This document shows positions 1 through 12,729 of a stretch of 64,000 nucleotides of DNA, one piece after another. This DNA comes from Parapristionchus giblindavisi. Its lineage: Eukaryota > Nematoda > Chromadorea > Rhabditida > Diplogasteridae. The translations under genes and the position numbers were made by a program. Where the stretch lies: the NCBI GenBank assembly GCA_943737045.1, contig CALSFV010000004.1:1189501-1253500 (forward strand). Reading direction: 5' to 3'. Every line of letters starts with the position of its first letter. Position 1 is the stretch's first letter. Under the pieces are notes generated by a model. It worked only from the letters and a program-made list of their open reading frames with translations. It was not told the origin of the DNA and ran no database searches.

Positions 1-540
1 AGTCAGGGGACTTGATATCAGTAACCTATGGACTATCAACTCCCAGGGCATCACGACAAATGAATGTCATCACAATCACGCTGAATCATTCGATGCAAAG
101 GCGCCTAAACCCATCTACCGTCTCTCATCTACATTCACAGACAATTCCTTCATTCTCTGATAGATCATTGCGAAAGACCGTTGAGTAATAGATAACATGG
201 ATTATGGTCACAATATCTGAAACGCTTGAACTACCATTTCGTATTTCACTCATCATTACATGTCCTCGAACTCGTCCCTGATCCACTTTCTCCGAAAACT
301 GCCAACGAGCAAAACCCGAAAACGAATATATGCGACGGTAATCCATCTCCCCTCTATGAGCAACTAATTGCGAAGTATATTATGAATAATACATGCAAAT
401 GCATTCCATTAATACTGTATAACGTGCAATATAAAATAATTAACCCACCGCTGTTTCGGCCAACATTCATATTTGATTATTTGATTAAATGAATAAATAA
501 ATACCCTTGATAAATAAAAAATAATTAATAAATTGCGTAC

Positions 541-3500
541 CTTTCAGGTACTTCTTCGTTCTAATCGCATCTACCGTATCCTTGATGAGCTTTAGCTTGC
601 TGGAAGAGCGTGAGCGAGTGACAGGACCATTCGTATCCGAGGAAGAGGAGTCTCCGTCACGACGGGGACCGACCTGGAATGGTTATAATGAGTCAAAGAT
701 CAAAGATCGAAATATTCAATAAAGATCAGTGTATGCATGTCGAAGATCAATATTTGTTGGATATAACATTTGTTCCAAATCGCCGAACGGAGTAGAATCA
801 CTATGAGATTGAAGAGAGACCAGTAATAAGCACCGTGAAACGCGTAATCCACAGCTCAATTGAATTCAAGCAACAAGTAAAAAAAACGAGAGGAATCACC
901 GTCACCGAATAGCGGTTTCGGGCACATGAGTTTTCCTCTCTGCAGCAGGATCTATCTATAGACATCAAACTATTTTCGATGACGACCGATTTTTGACGTT
1001 GATATCGAAGTAAATAAAGATACTTGGAACCACAATGAAGCAGAATCAAGACTGATTATTTGGCTACCTTAAGAATCTTAAGAACACATGCATTTAACAT
1101 TATTGAATATTACTTTTGGAAATAGGGATTATTAGGGTGTATCATCTTATATTTTGACTCACTCAAATGGAAAAGTGAGTCAAAATATATGATGATACAC
1201 CCTAATAATTATAAGAGGACTAATTATAGTTATTACCTCTTCTAGGATAGCCTTGACGGCTCCTTGACGAGGAAGAGTAGTGTAGAGTAGGTGAGGGAAG
1301 CCGTTCGCCTTACCATATCTGGAAAAGATGAAATTATCGATCGATCGAAATTATTGATCTCGCGCTTAAATTAGCAACCATTATTAATACCCCTACTGCA
1401 CGTGATAATTTTAAAAAATCTTGAATAATTTTCAGTATAATAATAATATCATTATTTCTCACGTTCGCACATTGGTGTGGTGAGTGAAGGCAGGCCATTA
1501 ATTAATTTATGAATGACCACTGCCAGACTCATCCATACAGTGTATATATTGAAGCAATTTTAGTACCAAATTTCACCCTTCTGCATTCGCGCAATCTATT
1601 CACTATAAGTTTATCCAAATTGCAACACTATTTAACATTCTTTATTGATCACTATCGTTAATACGCATACGATAAATATATAAATCAATAAATCGACCAC
1701 TCACTTCTGACTACTCTCGACCCGCTTGTAGTAGAAGCCTCCCTCGGGGAAGAGGAGCACCCATCTACGATCGCGATCCCAGTACACATCGTGTAGATGC
1801 TTCTTCAGACGACCAATCTCCTGAAAACATAACAAATTTTAATTATTTGTCAAGATTTTACGCGTTTAAACTAATTTATCACAGATAAATATATTTGCAA
1901 ACGATAACGATAAATTATAAGAATAGAACAATGGTACGGTGAGAGTAAAAACGGGATTAATTTTGTAAATCATATAGTTTGTTCTGTCTTATCTGGCCAA
2001 ACTGAATTGATGAGATCCAGCAGCATTCTGGTTTCATGCTGCTTTCAAATGTTAGCTACTTCATAATGCCTCAATGCTGCCATTGGGCATATTAGTTATT
2101 TCATCAATCCTAACCAGAGAAGGTATTAACGATTAACGAATTAACGAAAATCGTTAATTTTAACGATATTTTTCGTTAATTTTTAACGATTAACGAATTA
2201 ACGAAAATAAGTTAATTTTCGTTAATTTTTTCGTTAATGAAAATGAGCGGTTGGATGCTGGAGAGGCGTATTTTTCTTACACATTAGCACCTCACTTTTA
2301 GGCAAAATCTTTTTTTTGTCCAAATTCTTTTTTTTCCAGTTTTTAAGGCTGTATTCGTATAAAAACAATTGATATATCGATTTATGAAACATCACTGTTC
2401 ATGTTGTTCTAATAAATAAACGTGTTTGGAGAAAAATATCATACTTTGAGCATTAACGAAAGTTAACGAAATTAACGAAAATTAACGACTTATTTTTCGT
2501 TAATTTAACGACTTAACGAATTAACGAAAATTTTCATTAACGAACATCTCTGATCCTAACCATACCGTATCCCACCGCAGGTCTGCCAACTGCACCATCC
2601 ATTCCTTATAACCGCTATTTTGCAAAAATGTTCAATCTTATTCACAAATTTTGCCTGGTCTTGTCAAAGCACACTGTATTGATGCAATGATGCAATCCAG
2701 CGACTTTCTTGTTTCAATCTCTTACTATAAAATAGTTGCGTCAGATGAAACTGCTAACATTAACAATGAACTATGCGAATCAAATATCCTCACAACTAGT
2801 TTCTATAGAACATAGCATCCCCTTGAAGAATGTAGCCGATTCTACAATAACCTCTTATACACCGCAACTCCAACATCTACAGTAAACCTGCTACCACCTA
2901 CTCGCAGTCTACAGTATCACACACACAGTACCTTATCTCTGGTGGCTTTTCCCTGCTGGATGAAGTAGTCGCCGTGCATGCGGCCAATGATACCGAAGGG
3001 CGTGAACTTGAACATGACATCCATGAGCCAGAGGGTCTGCAAAGGAAAAGCGAATAATAAGCATTAAATATTTTTTTAAATAATATTTAATTATATAACG
3101 GAATAAATAATCACACTTCTATTTATTTACTGATTAAAAAAAATTATTAAGTAATTTTTTTTAATCAGTAAATAAATAAAATCAAAAAAATTAAATTAAA
3201 TATAATCAATGCACGCATATTTTAATAACTACTCGAAACTCGGAATCAACGGGGGAATCCACAATAACAACGGTGTTTGCGGACATACAGTAACCGCAAG
3301 TTCCACAACTATAATTGCAGTATACTCAATAACTACAGTACCCACAACCATATAGTAACCGCAAGGTCTACAGTATGATTCGTAGAGTACCTATCGGTAT
3401 ACAGTAGCTGTACGATTGCCGACCGTACCTTTCTACTGGTGACACCCTTGCTCTGGAGCACGGCCATCAGCATGGGGACGTCGGCGGTACTCTGATGGTT

Positions 3501-6500
3501 TATCATCACGAGTGTTCGCTCGTCCACCGCGTCCGCCGAGATGTCGTCACCGTACTCGTACACTGTAACAAGGGATATAGTATAATTGCTTTCGCTTGCA
3601 AATCCTGATTAAGTAACATTCTTAACACAACCCATACGAGGACAGCCTTTGCCGCTGGAAATTAAAGGGACCGTAACCTCTCTCAACGGCCTCTTCAACG
3701 CTCTACGCTCTCTCGTTGTTAGAGAACAGAGAAATAGTGTGCGCAATGAAGAGACCATTGAGAGAGGTTACGCTCCCTTTAAAATAGGGTGGAAAATGTG
3801 GGACTGAAAATTTTCATTTTTTTTTGAGTGAATTTTTGCTAAATCGTTTTCATTTTTGAGTGAATTTTGGCTAAACCGGGTGGGTCTTGTCGCTAGCTGC
3901 AATGGCGCCATAGGTCGAATAGCTAGGTTATCGGTTTACAAAATGCGGTCAGGTTTTTCTATTTTTGGCAAATTTGGCTCAAAATGCGGTCAGGTTTTTC
4001 GATTCTTGTGAAATTTTGGCACAAAATGCGGTCAGGTTTTTCGATTTTTTGGGGAATTTTGGCTCAAAATGCGGTCAGGCTTGGTACTTTGTAACATACT
4101 TTTCGAACTATGAATGGCGCCCTTGTATGACACAACCGTCTATATTCATAAAAATCACCTTCTACAGATAACACACCTAGATAACACAACCACAACCACA
4201 CTCACCATCATATCCAGCCGTGTATCCCCAGTATCCGATGAACGCCTGCAGCCAGCGGTACAGCTTTCCCTCGTAGAACCAGTACAGGCGAGGCCTGCAA
4301 GGAAATATCGATTAATTCATAGATTATTGATTATATCATTCGATTATTGATTCATTTGTTCGTACTGCGTGACATTCATAGCGTTATAGCTCATTGATCA
4401 TTTTTCATTGATTTTTCACTATCTGATCTCGCATATCATAAATTATCGATTGAATAGCAGATCATATTTTGGTACTCCTGCTACATTCTATATCCGTTGA
4501 TCGTGACTCAGTAGCTATAAACCATTCCAAACCACAGTTCAGACCGTACGTGACATCACTCTCACTCTCGCTCCATTTAAGAGCCAATAAAAAGAGCATT
4601 TGTGATAAGACGAAAGAAACAATGGAAAGGCTGGAGCGTCGGATCAATCCCTGCTATCTATAAACTCTATACTCGCTAGACTTTAGCTTCTTGGAGACAA
4701 TCGCCCATTCACGTGCAACTTGATACATCAACCATTTGCATAGTTCAAAATGTCAGTTCCTGTAAGGAATGGAGGAAATTCCCGCAAAATATTTGAATAC
4801 ATACCCTCATAATGTGATTATCGATCAACTATATAAAGCTCATTTTTATGCGAAAGATCAAAATTTAAGCCAAAAATAACGATTTTTCTAAATCGACCCA
4901 CTATATACACTTTTACGGGGCCGACTGTACTACATACAACATTCCACCAATCCAATCACTCGCTCCATCAGTTGACCTTGCTCTATAGCCTCTATTTCAA
5001 CAACGTTTCCTTTCCGTTCCAACTCTATACATTACATAGAATGTAATTCAAACTGCACATGTGCGCCGTATCTTTCGCAACATGAGGGGCTACATCTCTG
5101 CTACTCTTCTACTTCTTCCTCTTGTCTTTCCAACTCTCTCGGGTTTCCGCATTTGCGCCTGTGTAAACTTTCTCCTAACCATGTCAGAGTAACGCCGAGC
5201 GTTCTATTTCGTCATTCGAAACATTCCAACGTGTTCTTAATAAAACATTTACTAAAAGCATCCATACTGAATGAATACTTGTACTGTTGAGAGTTTTCAG
5301 CAGTACAAGTATTCTTAACCACCATATCGCTAACATATTGTTGAACAACGAAGACAACAAAATACAAAACAGTCGACTTGATAAGATTGTAATTTGTTTG
5401 TTCCCAAATTACCGGTTGTTTTCCTGTTTCACCGTGCTAATTTGACGGTTCCGCCCCACCCATGGAGAATGTTCGGACTACGGACCCTAGTCTATTCTAG
5501 TATATCACATGATGCCACACATGCCCCCATACAATAGGGCGTCTAGAGACAGCAGCTGGTAGGAGAGAGGGTCAGAGAAAGAGAGGGCGTCGTGCGGTGA
5601 GAGAGTGCGCTCACATGAGAGTGTGGGTGGTCAGAGCGACGAGAGAGTATGGAAAAATGAGAGTGTTGGGATGATGAAGCATGAGAGGGATTGACTGACA
5701 GAATAGCTATCGGATGATCGGAATCGCACTTTGAGAAGGGGCAAAAAGACGCGCCATTTAATATTTGAAAACGGAAAAGGAAACTATTGGTGACGAAGTG
5801 TATGTGTGCATCGCAACAAAAATGAGTCAAAGTTGCTGACTCAAAACAGAAAACGTTAACTGCGAAATTGCAAGGAAAGAACCCTATACGAGGATTTTAA
5901 TAATAATTCAGTGAAGTATTTAGGATTTCCATAGTTGATACTTGTAGATACTCTCGAAGCAAAATGTGTTAACCGCGAAATTGCAAGGAAAAATCCTGAA
6001 CGAAGCGTAAAAGTACCGTTCACAATAATTCCATGGTTGACAATTACCCTGTACTATATTTTTGATAACATTTTAGGACAACTTAGTATAAGAATACGTA
6101 TCGTACACATATTGTTTTTACTGTGTGATTTATACTGCAAAGTGCATCGACAACTCCCGGCCACGTAGGGCAACAAGATCCTTATCTAACGAGAAATACG
6201 AGCAAAAAAGTGAGATGAAACCGGAACTCACCAGGTTTGTCTCGCCCAGAGCATAGGAATCATGAAGCCAAAGTAGGCGAGGAAGAACACGGTGACATTC
6301 GACACGCATACGGCAAATCTGAAAGAATTTAAAAAAATGATAGTAATGTTATTATTTGTTCTGTCAAACAAGTTCCCATCTCAATAGACGAGATTGAGCT
6401 CATGCAGAAAGATTACTGCACTCAATGAACTATACACTTTGGCCTGCGTTCAGCGGTTTAAAGCCGGCAAAAAGCGAGGAAAGATAAAGATACGCCACAG

Positions 6501-6798
6501 TAACCTGATAGGGATCAATAAGATACTGAGCAGACGATCGCTCCATGAATCCGCTGCGGCGAACTTGGTGCGTGAACCTGAACGCAACAATTCATACACA
6601 CAATCACAAGCGGGATTCCGTCTTCCAGGCGAAATTATAGGAAAAGAAAGTACAGTAAAAACATTAATAAATGGAATCGTTAATACCATGTTGCTTGTAG
6701 TCCCTGATCGGCGGAATAGCAGGCATAGGATGGTCAGGAATACTGTCTCTGTCTGCCTCGAACTCGGCATGACTCCGAGCACCGTCGTCCGTTTCCAT
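541..6798 (-). CDS. LPGAT1-like lysophospholipid acyltransferase (3' end off window)
   Basis: Membrane acyltransferase of the PlsC/LPGAT1 family, expected to move an acyl chain from acyl-CoA onto a lysophospholipid at the ER. Nine exons join in phase (5' to 3'): 6687-6798, 6505-6577, 6232-6318, 4206-4294, 3429-3562, 2932-3036, 1705-1820, 1237-1318, 541-673, giving about 310 residues. Exon 1 starts METDDGAR, with a 3' splice-type TTTACTTCAG 9 nt before the ATG that could be a spliced-leader acceptor. A membrane segment ([18 protein letters not shown]) follows near residue 65. The catalytic block is NHQSTAD (NHX4D) in exon 5 and the substrate block is [10 protein letters not shown] in exon 7, both as in LPGAT1. 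Exon 8 reads [10 protein letters not shown], close to the family's VTLPR region. The last seen exon ends in phase 1 before a GT donor; the conserved DVTIxYP region and stop are absent from 1-540, so the gene continues left. The family call is firm; the exact acl orthologue is not decided. Confidence 0.9.
1128..1209. mobile_element. 82-bp palindromic MITE
   Basis: Nearly perfect inverted repeat with outer ends ATTATTAGGGTGTATCATC and its complement, 35-40 bp arms and a short AT-rich loop. It lies in an intron of the acyltransferase gene. No coding capacity. The superfamily is not decided. Confidence 0.7.
2126..2547. repeat. TTAACGAA-type degenerate tandem repeat
   Basis: Two clusters (about 2126-2240 and 2451-2547) of degenerate repeats built on GTTAATTTTCGTTAA / TTAACGAAAATTAACGA, with about 200 bp of unrelated sequence between. 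The right cluster is largely the reverse complement of the left, so this may be the termini of a fold-back element. It lies in an acyltransferase intron. Confidence 0.55.
3118..3182. repeat. AT-rich inverted repeat
   Basis: TATTTATTTACTGATTAAAAA and its complement flank a few bases (AATTATTAAGTAATT), forming a hairpin of about 28-bp arms within an acyltransferase intron. Confidence 0.6.
3662..3782. mobile_element. TTAA-flanked MITE, copy 1
   Basis: 121-bp element bounded by TTAA on both sides, with terminal inverted repeats starting AAAGGGACCGTAACCTC on the left and GAGGTTACGCTCCCTTT on the right. The TTAA target choice suggests a piggyBac-like family. A related copy lies at about 16037-16156 and a degenerate one near 23140-23258. 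Confidence 0.7.
3938..4080. repeat. about 40-45 bp tandem repeat
   Basis: Four successive copies of a unit containing AAAATGCGGTCAGGTTTTTC followed by a diverged TTTTGG-rich half. It lies in an intron of the acyltransferase gene. The short ORF through it is an artefact of the repeat. Confidence 0.7.
5273..5314. repeat. Short perfect hairpin
   Basis: GAATACTTGTACTG and its exact complement are separated by 14 bases. It is in the long third intron of the acyltransferase gene, and no role is evident. Confidence 0.5.
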
Positions 6799-7616
6799 CA
6801 CGACTGCTGAAGTAAAGGTAGTGTAAAAAATGAAGAGAACGAGTGAAGTAAGGGCTTGAAAAGCGGGTTCATGACGAAATTGGGGAATGCGACGTGTCAC
6901 TCGGTTCGGTCCGAACCTTGCGAGAATTTCAAAACACCTGACAGTCAGCCACACAACGGGCAAAACATGAACAAGAGGGAGAGAGCGTGGAAGGGCGAAG
7001 GGAGAAGAGGGAGCGAGAATTGTGGTGTAGTTTGTCGTGTGCGTCATGAGGAGACGTTTGTCAATAGGGCCCATCGCCCAGAGTGAACGTGACAGTTGTT
7101 GTAAAACTTTCTTAAAATATATGTTTTTAAACTATTCCAGATTCTTTTTGAAACTATCCATTTAATACCTATGTATGTACAAATATAACGTATGATATCC
7201 GGGGGATTTATTCGATTAATACGAGACAAAGTGAATAGAAAATGTTAAAAAAACGATATCACAACCAAAGAGATTTAGAATCTCAAACAAGAAATAGCAA
7301 ACGCAACAGTTGATACCGAGTTATTTACAAAATAATAAGAAAAAAATGAGACAGACTAATAGAAGTAACCGGTTTAGTATATTTAAATCTGGAATCAAAT
7401 GTAAATGTGCACTAATTCTAGTCTAATTTCACTAGACTACTTGAACAGTAACATGCAAACGAGGTCAATATTCAAAATCAATTAGTGGTCAATTCATAAT
7501 CTATGTGGATAAGTAAAATCAATAGACAAAAGATGTAAAGGTACAACGACTAAGTAAAAAAATCAATGAAAAAATATGTACAAGTCAATCAGTAATGAAT
7601 CTGATCTAATCAATGT

Positions 7617-8921
7617 CTACCGTAATCCTCTCACTTGGAACTCTTTCTTGATACAGGCGTGTGACAGCTGGTCACGCAGCGAGTACAGCGCTCCTAAAGT
7701 TCAAAGATCAAAGATCATCGATCGAAAAAATCTAAACAACATACCGTAGTCGTTGTAACTCCTCTGATAGTTTCGGAGTGAATGATATGATCTTCTGGCG
7801 TCCCTTGTGGTGTTGGAGTACAGTTGACCTAGAAATATCGACTAAATTCTTGCAAAAACATTCGCAGCGAGCAGGATTCGAACCTACGCGGGCAGAGCCC
7901 AATTGATTTCTAGTCAATCTCCTTAACCACTCGGACATCGCTGCACATACAAAAGGCAAATAGATATCATCTATATATCGGGAAATATCTCTAATGTCTT
8001 GTCGGCTGTCAGTCAACCCGGTTCTTTTACGTTGCGGAGAAAGAGAAAATAAAGGAGATAAGTGCCCGGGCAATTATGCAATTCCTTAACATAATCTTAA
8101 CGGTAACTTAGAATTAGAATAAAATGTTATAAAATGAAAAAAATATTCAGGATTCGAACTACGCGGGCAGAGCTCAATTTATTTCAATCTTGTCACTCAA
8201 TGTGTCACATCATTGTCCCCCCACATTATTCATCATAGTAGTGTACCATCATATCTCCTTGTTCACCATCGCTGCACTTTCCTCTCATCTCGATGGCTTT
8301 CTTTTTGTAAAGCGTCAACCTTTCAACCTCTTACTACATGGACTTCATCTACTCAAATTCTTCGACATTTAATATCGACCTTAGTAGCATTTAATCTATA
8401 ACACAGTGACAACATTCTACAGCAACAGCCTATTACTGTAATCAAAAACTACCGTATACCTGAGGTGCACTTCTCATAAATTCGGCTGGAACCCTTCGTA
8501 GACGTCTTGGCATTTGGGCAAAGTAACTGTCGCTCTCGAAGAAACACACAGCCTACAAAAAAACCTTCACGCATAACTTCTGTTCATACTGTCCAGGCAA
8601 TAACATAGCAATTTTTGATAAATCGATCACTCAGATTTTCACTACTAAACATACAATAATAATTTTAATAGTGACTATTTGGAAAACATGGTCAACCGTT
8701 GCTTTACCAGGCTACAGTACATGTTACATACGGTAATAGTAGCTGTTTGCATATCTACAGTAACTCTGATCTACCGTAATCGTACCTGTTTTACTGTTCC
8801 GGGCACAGGCAACGAAGGTCGCTTCCTCAAACTTCGCTTGCGCATATCGTGTCGAATGTATGGCTACAATCACATTCATTAATGTAACCTCTACCGTACC
8901 CCTATCTGTGCTTCTTTCCAT
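7617..8921 (-). CDS. Unknown 129-aa protein, four exons
   Basis: I do not recognise the family. Exons 8786-8921, 8460-8552, 7745-7828 and 7617-7693 join with phases 1-1-1 and leave one frame open to a TAG, giving 129 residues. The first ATG gives MERSTDRGTVEVTLMNV; a second in-frame Met at about residue 15 is an alternative start. No convincing signal peptide is seen. Features are scattered Cys (ACARN, GCVF, LLCPN, EKCTS, HACIK), a TSTKGSSR stretch and a basic, Tyr-rich C-terminal half (SYHSLRNYQRSYNDY). The third intron ends in GATCTTTGATCTTTGAACTTTAG, so the intronic heptamer acts as its 3' splice-site pyrimidine tract. The stop lies about 0.8 kb upstream of the acyltransferase ATG, and the start lies about 0.3 kb downstream of the next gene's stop. 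The consistent phases argue for a real gene; the start is the weakest point. Confidence 0.55.
7863..7944 (-). tRNA. tRNA-Ser (anticodon AGA)
   Basis: Reading the minus strand, GCAGCGA pairs with TCGCTGC as a 7-bp acceptor stem, followed by discriminator G. The A-box region is GTGGTTAAGG, and the anticodon arm is ATTGA-CTAGAAA-TCAAT, giving anticodon AGA. There is a long variable arm (GGGCTCTGCCCG) typical of serine tRNAs, and the T arm is GGTTCGAATCC. Length is 82 nt with no intron. It sits inside an intron of the 129-aa gene, on the same strand. Confidence 0.95.
8149..8190 (-). pseudogene. Fragment of the tRNA-Ser gene
   Basis: The 3' half of the neighbouring tRNA-Ser (variable arm plus T-arm region, ATTCGAACTACGCGGGCAGAG on the plus strand) recurs about 285 bp away with small deletions and no 5' half. 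It is a partial duplicate that cannot fold as a tRNA. Confidence 0.7.
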
Positions 8922-9223
8922 AGTAAGATTTGTTGGTTACAAAACAACGAACAAAAAGTTCGAAATGTAATACAATGATAATGGAAAAGATTAGGTGCAG
9001 TGGTACTTAATCCTCAAAATTTCTGAATGAAAGTTTACTCTGCACATTCCTATTTCATTTTTCGCGCGCCGGGTTGAAAAAATCAACGTTCTATCACCAA
9101 GGTCAATTGTCAAAGATCAAAGATCATATGTGATGTTGTGTAATTCTCGAAAAGAAAAGAACAATATGCGGGAGATCGTGTAAAACCAAGAGAGTTTCTG
9201 TTTTCATTTCTTTTCGCAACTTC

Positions 9224-10828
9224 TTAGTGGAACATAAAATGCACCGTTTCAAGAGGAAGATGCATGGGACTCATGGGATTCTGATCCACTTTAATCTCCG
9301 GTGAATATTCAGGTGAAGGCCATAGTCCATTAGAGACTGCCTTGTTTGTGTAGTGTGAGGGATCCTGAAACAATATTTTAGAAACGTTAAAAAATATTTT
9401 TTGCTTCAATATATTTATAACAACTAAAGCATATCAAATATAATGACTGCTGACAATGAGAGATTCCATTGATATTTGCCAATACACTAATCAACATCCG
9501 AATATTATCATGCCGACGTTTCCCAATCTACCTACACCACGCACCTGAATAGGGCTAGTGAATCCTTCTCCACCTCCGTAACCACCATCAATCGAGGCTC
9601 CCAATCGTGGGACACTCTCCTCATTAGATGAGACCATACTCGTGTCGTTCATGTCAGATGTGTTATAGGCGGGACTGCAAAGATCAAAGATCAGAACGGA
9701 ATTTCAAAAATATCAAAAAAGTGAAGATATTCAAACAAATAAATAAATGAAGATAAAATAGTGTAAAGAAGAAAAGCCGGATCAAGAGGCGCGATATCAT
9801 ATAGTTACAGCTATTTTATATGTTTCAACCATCTTTGACAGCGCAGCCAAAGGTTGAAAGTCAATGAAGTGTAGTACTGTGCTGCATAAAATATTATAAG
9901 AATGATATGCTGGAGTTCAAGTGATGCGTAAAGAAAAAAAGACGTGAGAGAGGACATACAACTATGTGAGTTTTGTATGATTTCCAACAATTTTACAGAT
10001 CATAAGATGTACTTCAAACCTCGAGCAGTCCGAGTAATCACTGTCTGATGGGTGTCGAGGGCTCGCGGTGAAGATGTAACGATAGAGCATAGGTGAGAGG
10101 GACTCATGACTCTGAAAGATCAAAGACCAAACTACGAATCATATGTCAAACTACAGAAAGATCAAAGATCAAACTACAATGACATACTCTGACCAGTCGG
10201 GGATGTGACGGTGACTCGGGAGGATAGATATGAGATTGTCCATTCGGTCGATAGGTACAATCTCCATCTTCAGTGTTCACTGTGTACTTTCCTCGCTGAA
10301 AGAGTACGGTATGTGGAACAGATTACGGTAGATTGAAAAGATTACGATATCGACTTACCCTGAATAATCGCGAGAAGAAGCAGAAGACCATTGTTGTTAG
10401 TAGAGATGTGAGGAGATAGATGGAAAGGGGAATGACAAAGGAAGAGGTCAGTCCAATCAATCGATATGATATGGAGAGAAAATAGAGATCTACCTTTCAT
10501 TGATCAATAGAACGAGAGTCAATGAAGGAATGGGTATGACACGGCACGGCATGGGAATGGAATGGAGTGGGTTGTGAGAAGAGAAGATTGGTTACTTTCC
10601 TGTAGTGTTACATTAATAATGTTAATAGATGTAAAAGTATAGGATTGCATGCACCTGAAATGTAAAATTGAATAACATAACAGTTTATTCTTATTCTTAT
10701 TCTTATTCTTTATTCCATCATAATATACGTAACAAGAAAACAAGGACATAAAGGGATTGATGGATGTCCGTCGCTAATGTAGCGATATCGGTGAGGGTTC
10801 TTGGGTACATTGGGAGTTTGGGAGCCAT
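9224..10828 (-). CDS. Unknown two-pass membrane protein, 233 aa
   Basis: I do not recognise a family. Six exons join in phase: 10729-10828, 10359-10489, 10188-10295, 10020-10111, 9545-9674, 9224-9364. The start MAPKLPMYPRTLTD is followed by two hydrophobic stretches (SLYVLVFLLHLYFLSI; FVIPLSIYLLTSLLTTMVF), then RLFRR and a soluble tail of about 160 residues rich in Ser, Pro, Asp and Tyr (SDSDYSDCSSP, DGGYGGGEGF, WPSPEYSPE). It ends ETVHFMFH. The tail looks cytosolic, with many possible phosphorylation sites. The acceptor of exon 2 (GGTAG) has a poor pyrimidine tract, so the exon 1-2 junction is the least certain. Two introns use GATCTTTGATCTTT directly at the 3' splice site. It lies head to tail between the epimerase and the 129-aa gene. 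Confidence 0.6.
10682..10711. repeat. (TTATTC)n microsatellite
   Basis: Four to five units of TTATTC, in the first intron of the two-pass membrane protein gene, just beyond its donor. Confidence 0.7.
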
Positions 10829-11647
10829 GGGCGAATCTTAGAAGAAGGTATAATGAATGATAGCATGGTATATGAATGGCATGGTATGATAGAATGTATG
10901 TAGAAGGTAGACAGTTTAGCTAATAATCTATGGTGTTGCGGTCGCAACGTCTATGTTGAGGCGTCAAGAAACATCTTGTTGTCTATCTCTCTCGTTTCGC
11001 GTGCTTTCTTATCTTTCTCTAACTGTATCTGTGCAGTCCTCCAACGCTTTTGATTATACTGATTATACTATTACCAGAAAATTGACTATTAAACTACGCT
11101 TATCATCACTATGTCTGAGTAACACGTTACCGTCATTTATTGTTTGGCATTACTGAAATTAGCCGAGCCCTTGTTCTGACTTGGTAAATTATAATATGTT
11201 TCAATTGTTAAATAAATATGCATACTACGAATTTATAAACGATACGATTGATGTGTGGCCGTCCACAACTCATACCCTACCCATACTTCTATCATTTCGT
11301 GCTTGATGGATCTCTATCGCCGGTCCTACTTTCCTGGTTTTACTTTTGTGAGACAATCAAGAAGTCAGGAGTGGCCCAACATGCACATCAGAACCTACTC
11401 TTGACAAATCTGTTCAAACTGTAACTGTAATTACTGAAATGAGCCGATACCATGTTCTGTCTTGGACATTTTCGAATATGTTTCATTCACTAAATAAATG
11501 CGTCTGATACGAATTTATAAATGATACATCTGGCATGTGAAAATCTAACCTAATTCAAACATTGTTCATTAAAGTCTTTATCGAATCAACTGTCCCCGCT
11601 CCACTCCCCTTGTCCCATGTCCCCGACGTGCTCCGCTCCCCCTCTCG

Positions 11648-12729
11648 TTATAAATTCCTCAAGATGGAGAATGCAGGGTGTGCGTTGTCGCGTTCGCTCA
11701 CAATACACTTCTCGATTTCGGGCCAGTCTATGGAGAGGTCTTTATCAAATGGATTGATCCCTGTAAAATGTTTTTTTTTAAATAAAAAAAAAGAAATCAA
11801 ATCAGATAATAAATTTTATTTCATTTTATTCATCGTTATGAACAACAAACTTTTAATTCATTTTTTCATGATCAGTTCATTTTCTCGTCTTTTATTTAAA
11901 TTTTTGTGCGTACATTTAGAGACAGCTGATCATGAAAGAAATTATCGATTGATAACAGTCGAACTATGAAATCGACACTCACCGTATTCCGTCTGTGCAT
12001 TATACACATCAGTGCACTTGTACATAACATGTGCTCCTTCCCGTGAGAGAACCTGCAAATATCAATCGATAATTAAATTTTGATTTTTGAAACTTGAAAT
12101 ATTGATTTTTATTACTTGAAATCCATGAAGGAATCCATCGGGCACCCAGAATGCGTGTTTGCTCTCAGAAGTAAGATAGACGCCGTGCCATTGACCGAAA
12201 GTAGGACTGTCTGAAAATATACAAATATTCAAACGAGTTCGTGATCAAAATCACGCGTTCCGCACTGATTAGTCGGATTGTAGGTGATCAATCGATAAAT
12301 CAATATATAGCAGAAGTTTAAAAGTAGTTCATACCCTTCCGTGCATCCACAGCCACATCATATATCCTGCCCACAGCGACCGAGACCAACTTGCCCATTC
12401 CTGGTTGAGCATGCAGACCACGAAGGACATTGTGATGGGAGTAGGAGTGATTATCCTGATTTTGGAACATATTAATAATATAATAAAGCATTATATAGTT
12501 ACTGTCCCACTTTTTGAAATGCTTGTTTAGGTGGATATTATGACGTTCTTAGCTTGCGGTGTTCAAAAATCGAGAAAAGATAAGAAAATAAACAAAAAGA
12601 GAATAACATATATATCATAACATATAACATATATATCATTACTTGTTTGAATTCTTCCACGAAGCCAAGTTCCTTCCATTCTTCAACGTTGTATGTCTCC
12701 GAGAAGAACCCTCGACTATCAGGGAAAAC
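11648..12729 (-). CDS. dTDP-4-dehydrorhamnose 3,5-epimerase (RmlC-like), first exon unresolved
   Basis: Catalyses the 3,5-epimerisation that precedes the final reduction in dTDP-L-rhamnose synthesis; in nematodes this pathway is known from the rml genes. Exons 12643-12729, 12335-12455, 12116-12210, 11983-12052 and 11648-11760 join in phase. Family signatures in order: VFPDSRGFFSETYN; HHNVLRGLHAQPGMGKLV (RGLH with the catalytic-region His); GRIYDVAVDARK; AFWVPDGFLHGFQ; YKCTDVYNAQTEYGI; and NPFDKDLSIDWP with SERD near the end. The C-terminus ILRNL and TAA complete the usual cupin length. The N-terminal residues before VFPDS are not settled: an ATG at 12851 (MVTPYLFQLPEC) could splice through a GTCTGT donor in frame, but this is weak. 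Confidence 0.9.

Noticed and set aside
5543..5830. 95-codon minus-strand frame rich in Ser and His
   Set aside because: It is simple GAGAGA-type sequence in a long intron of the acyltransferase gene, similar to non-coding sequence near 24900-25080.
6394..7086. Plus-strand frames opposite the acyltransferase 5' exons
   Set aside because: They are antisense shadows; the minus-strand exons join in phase to a known family.
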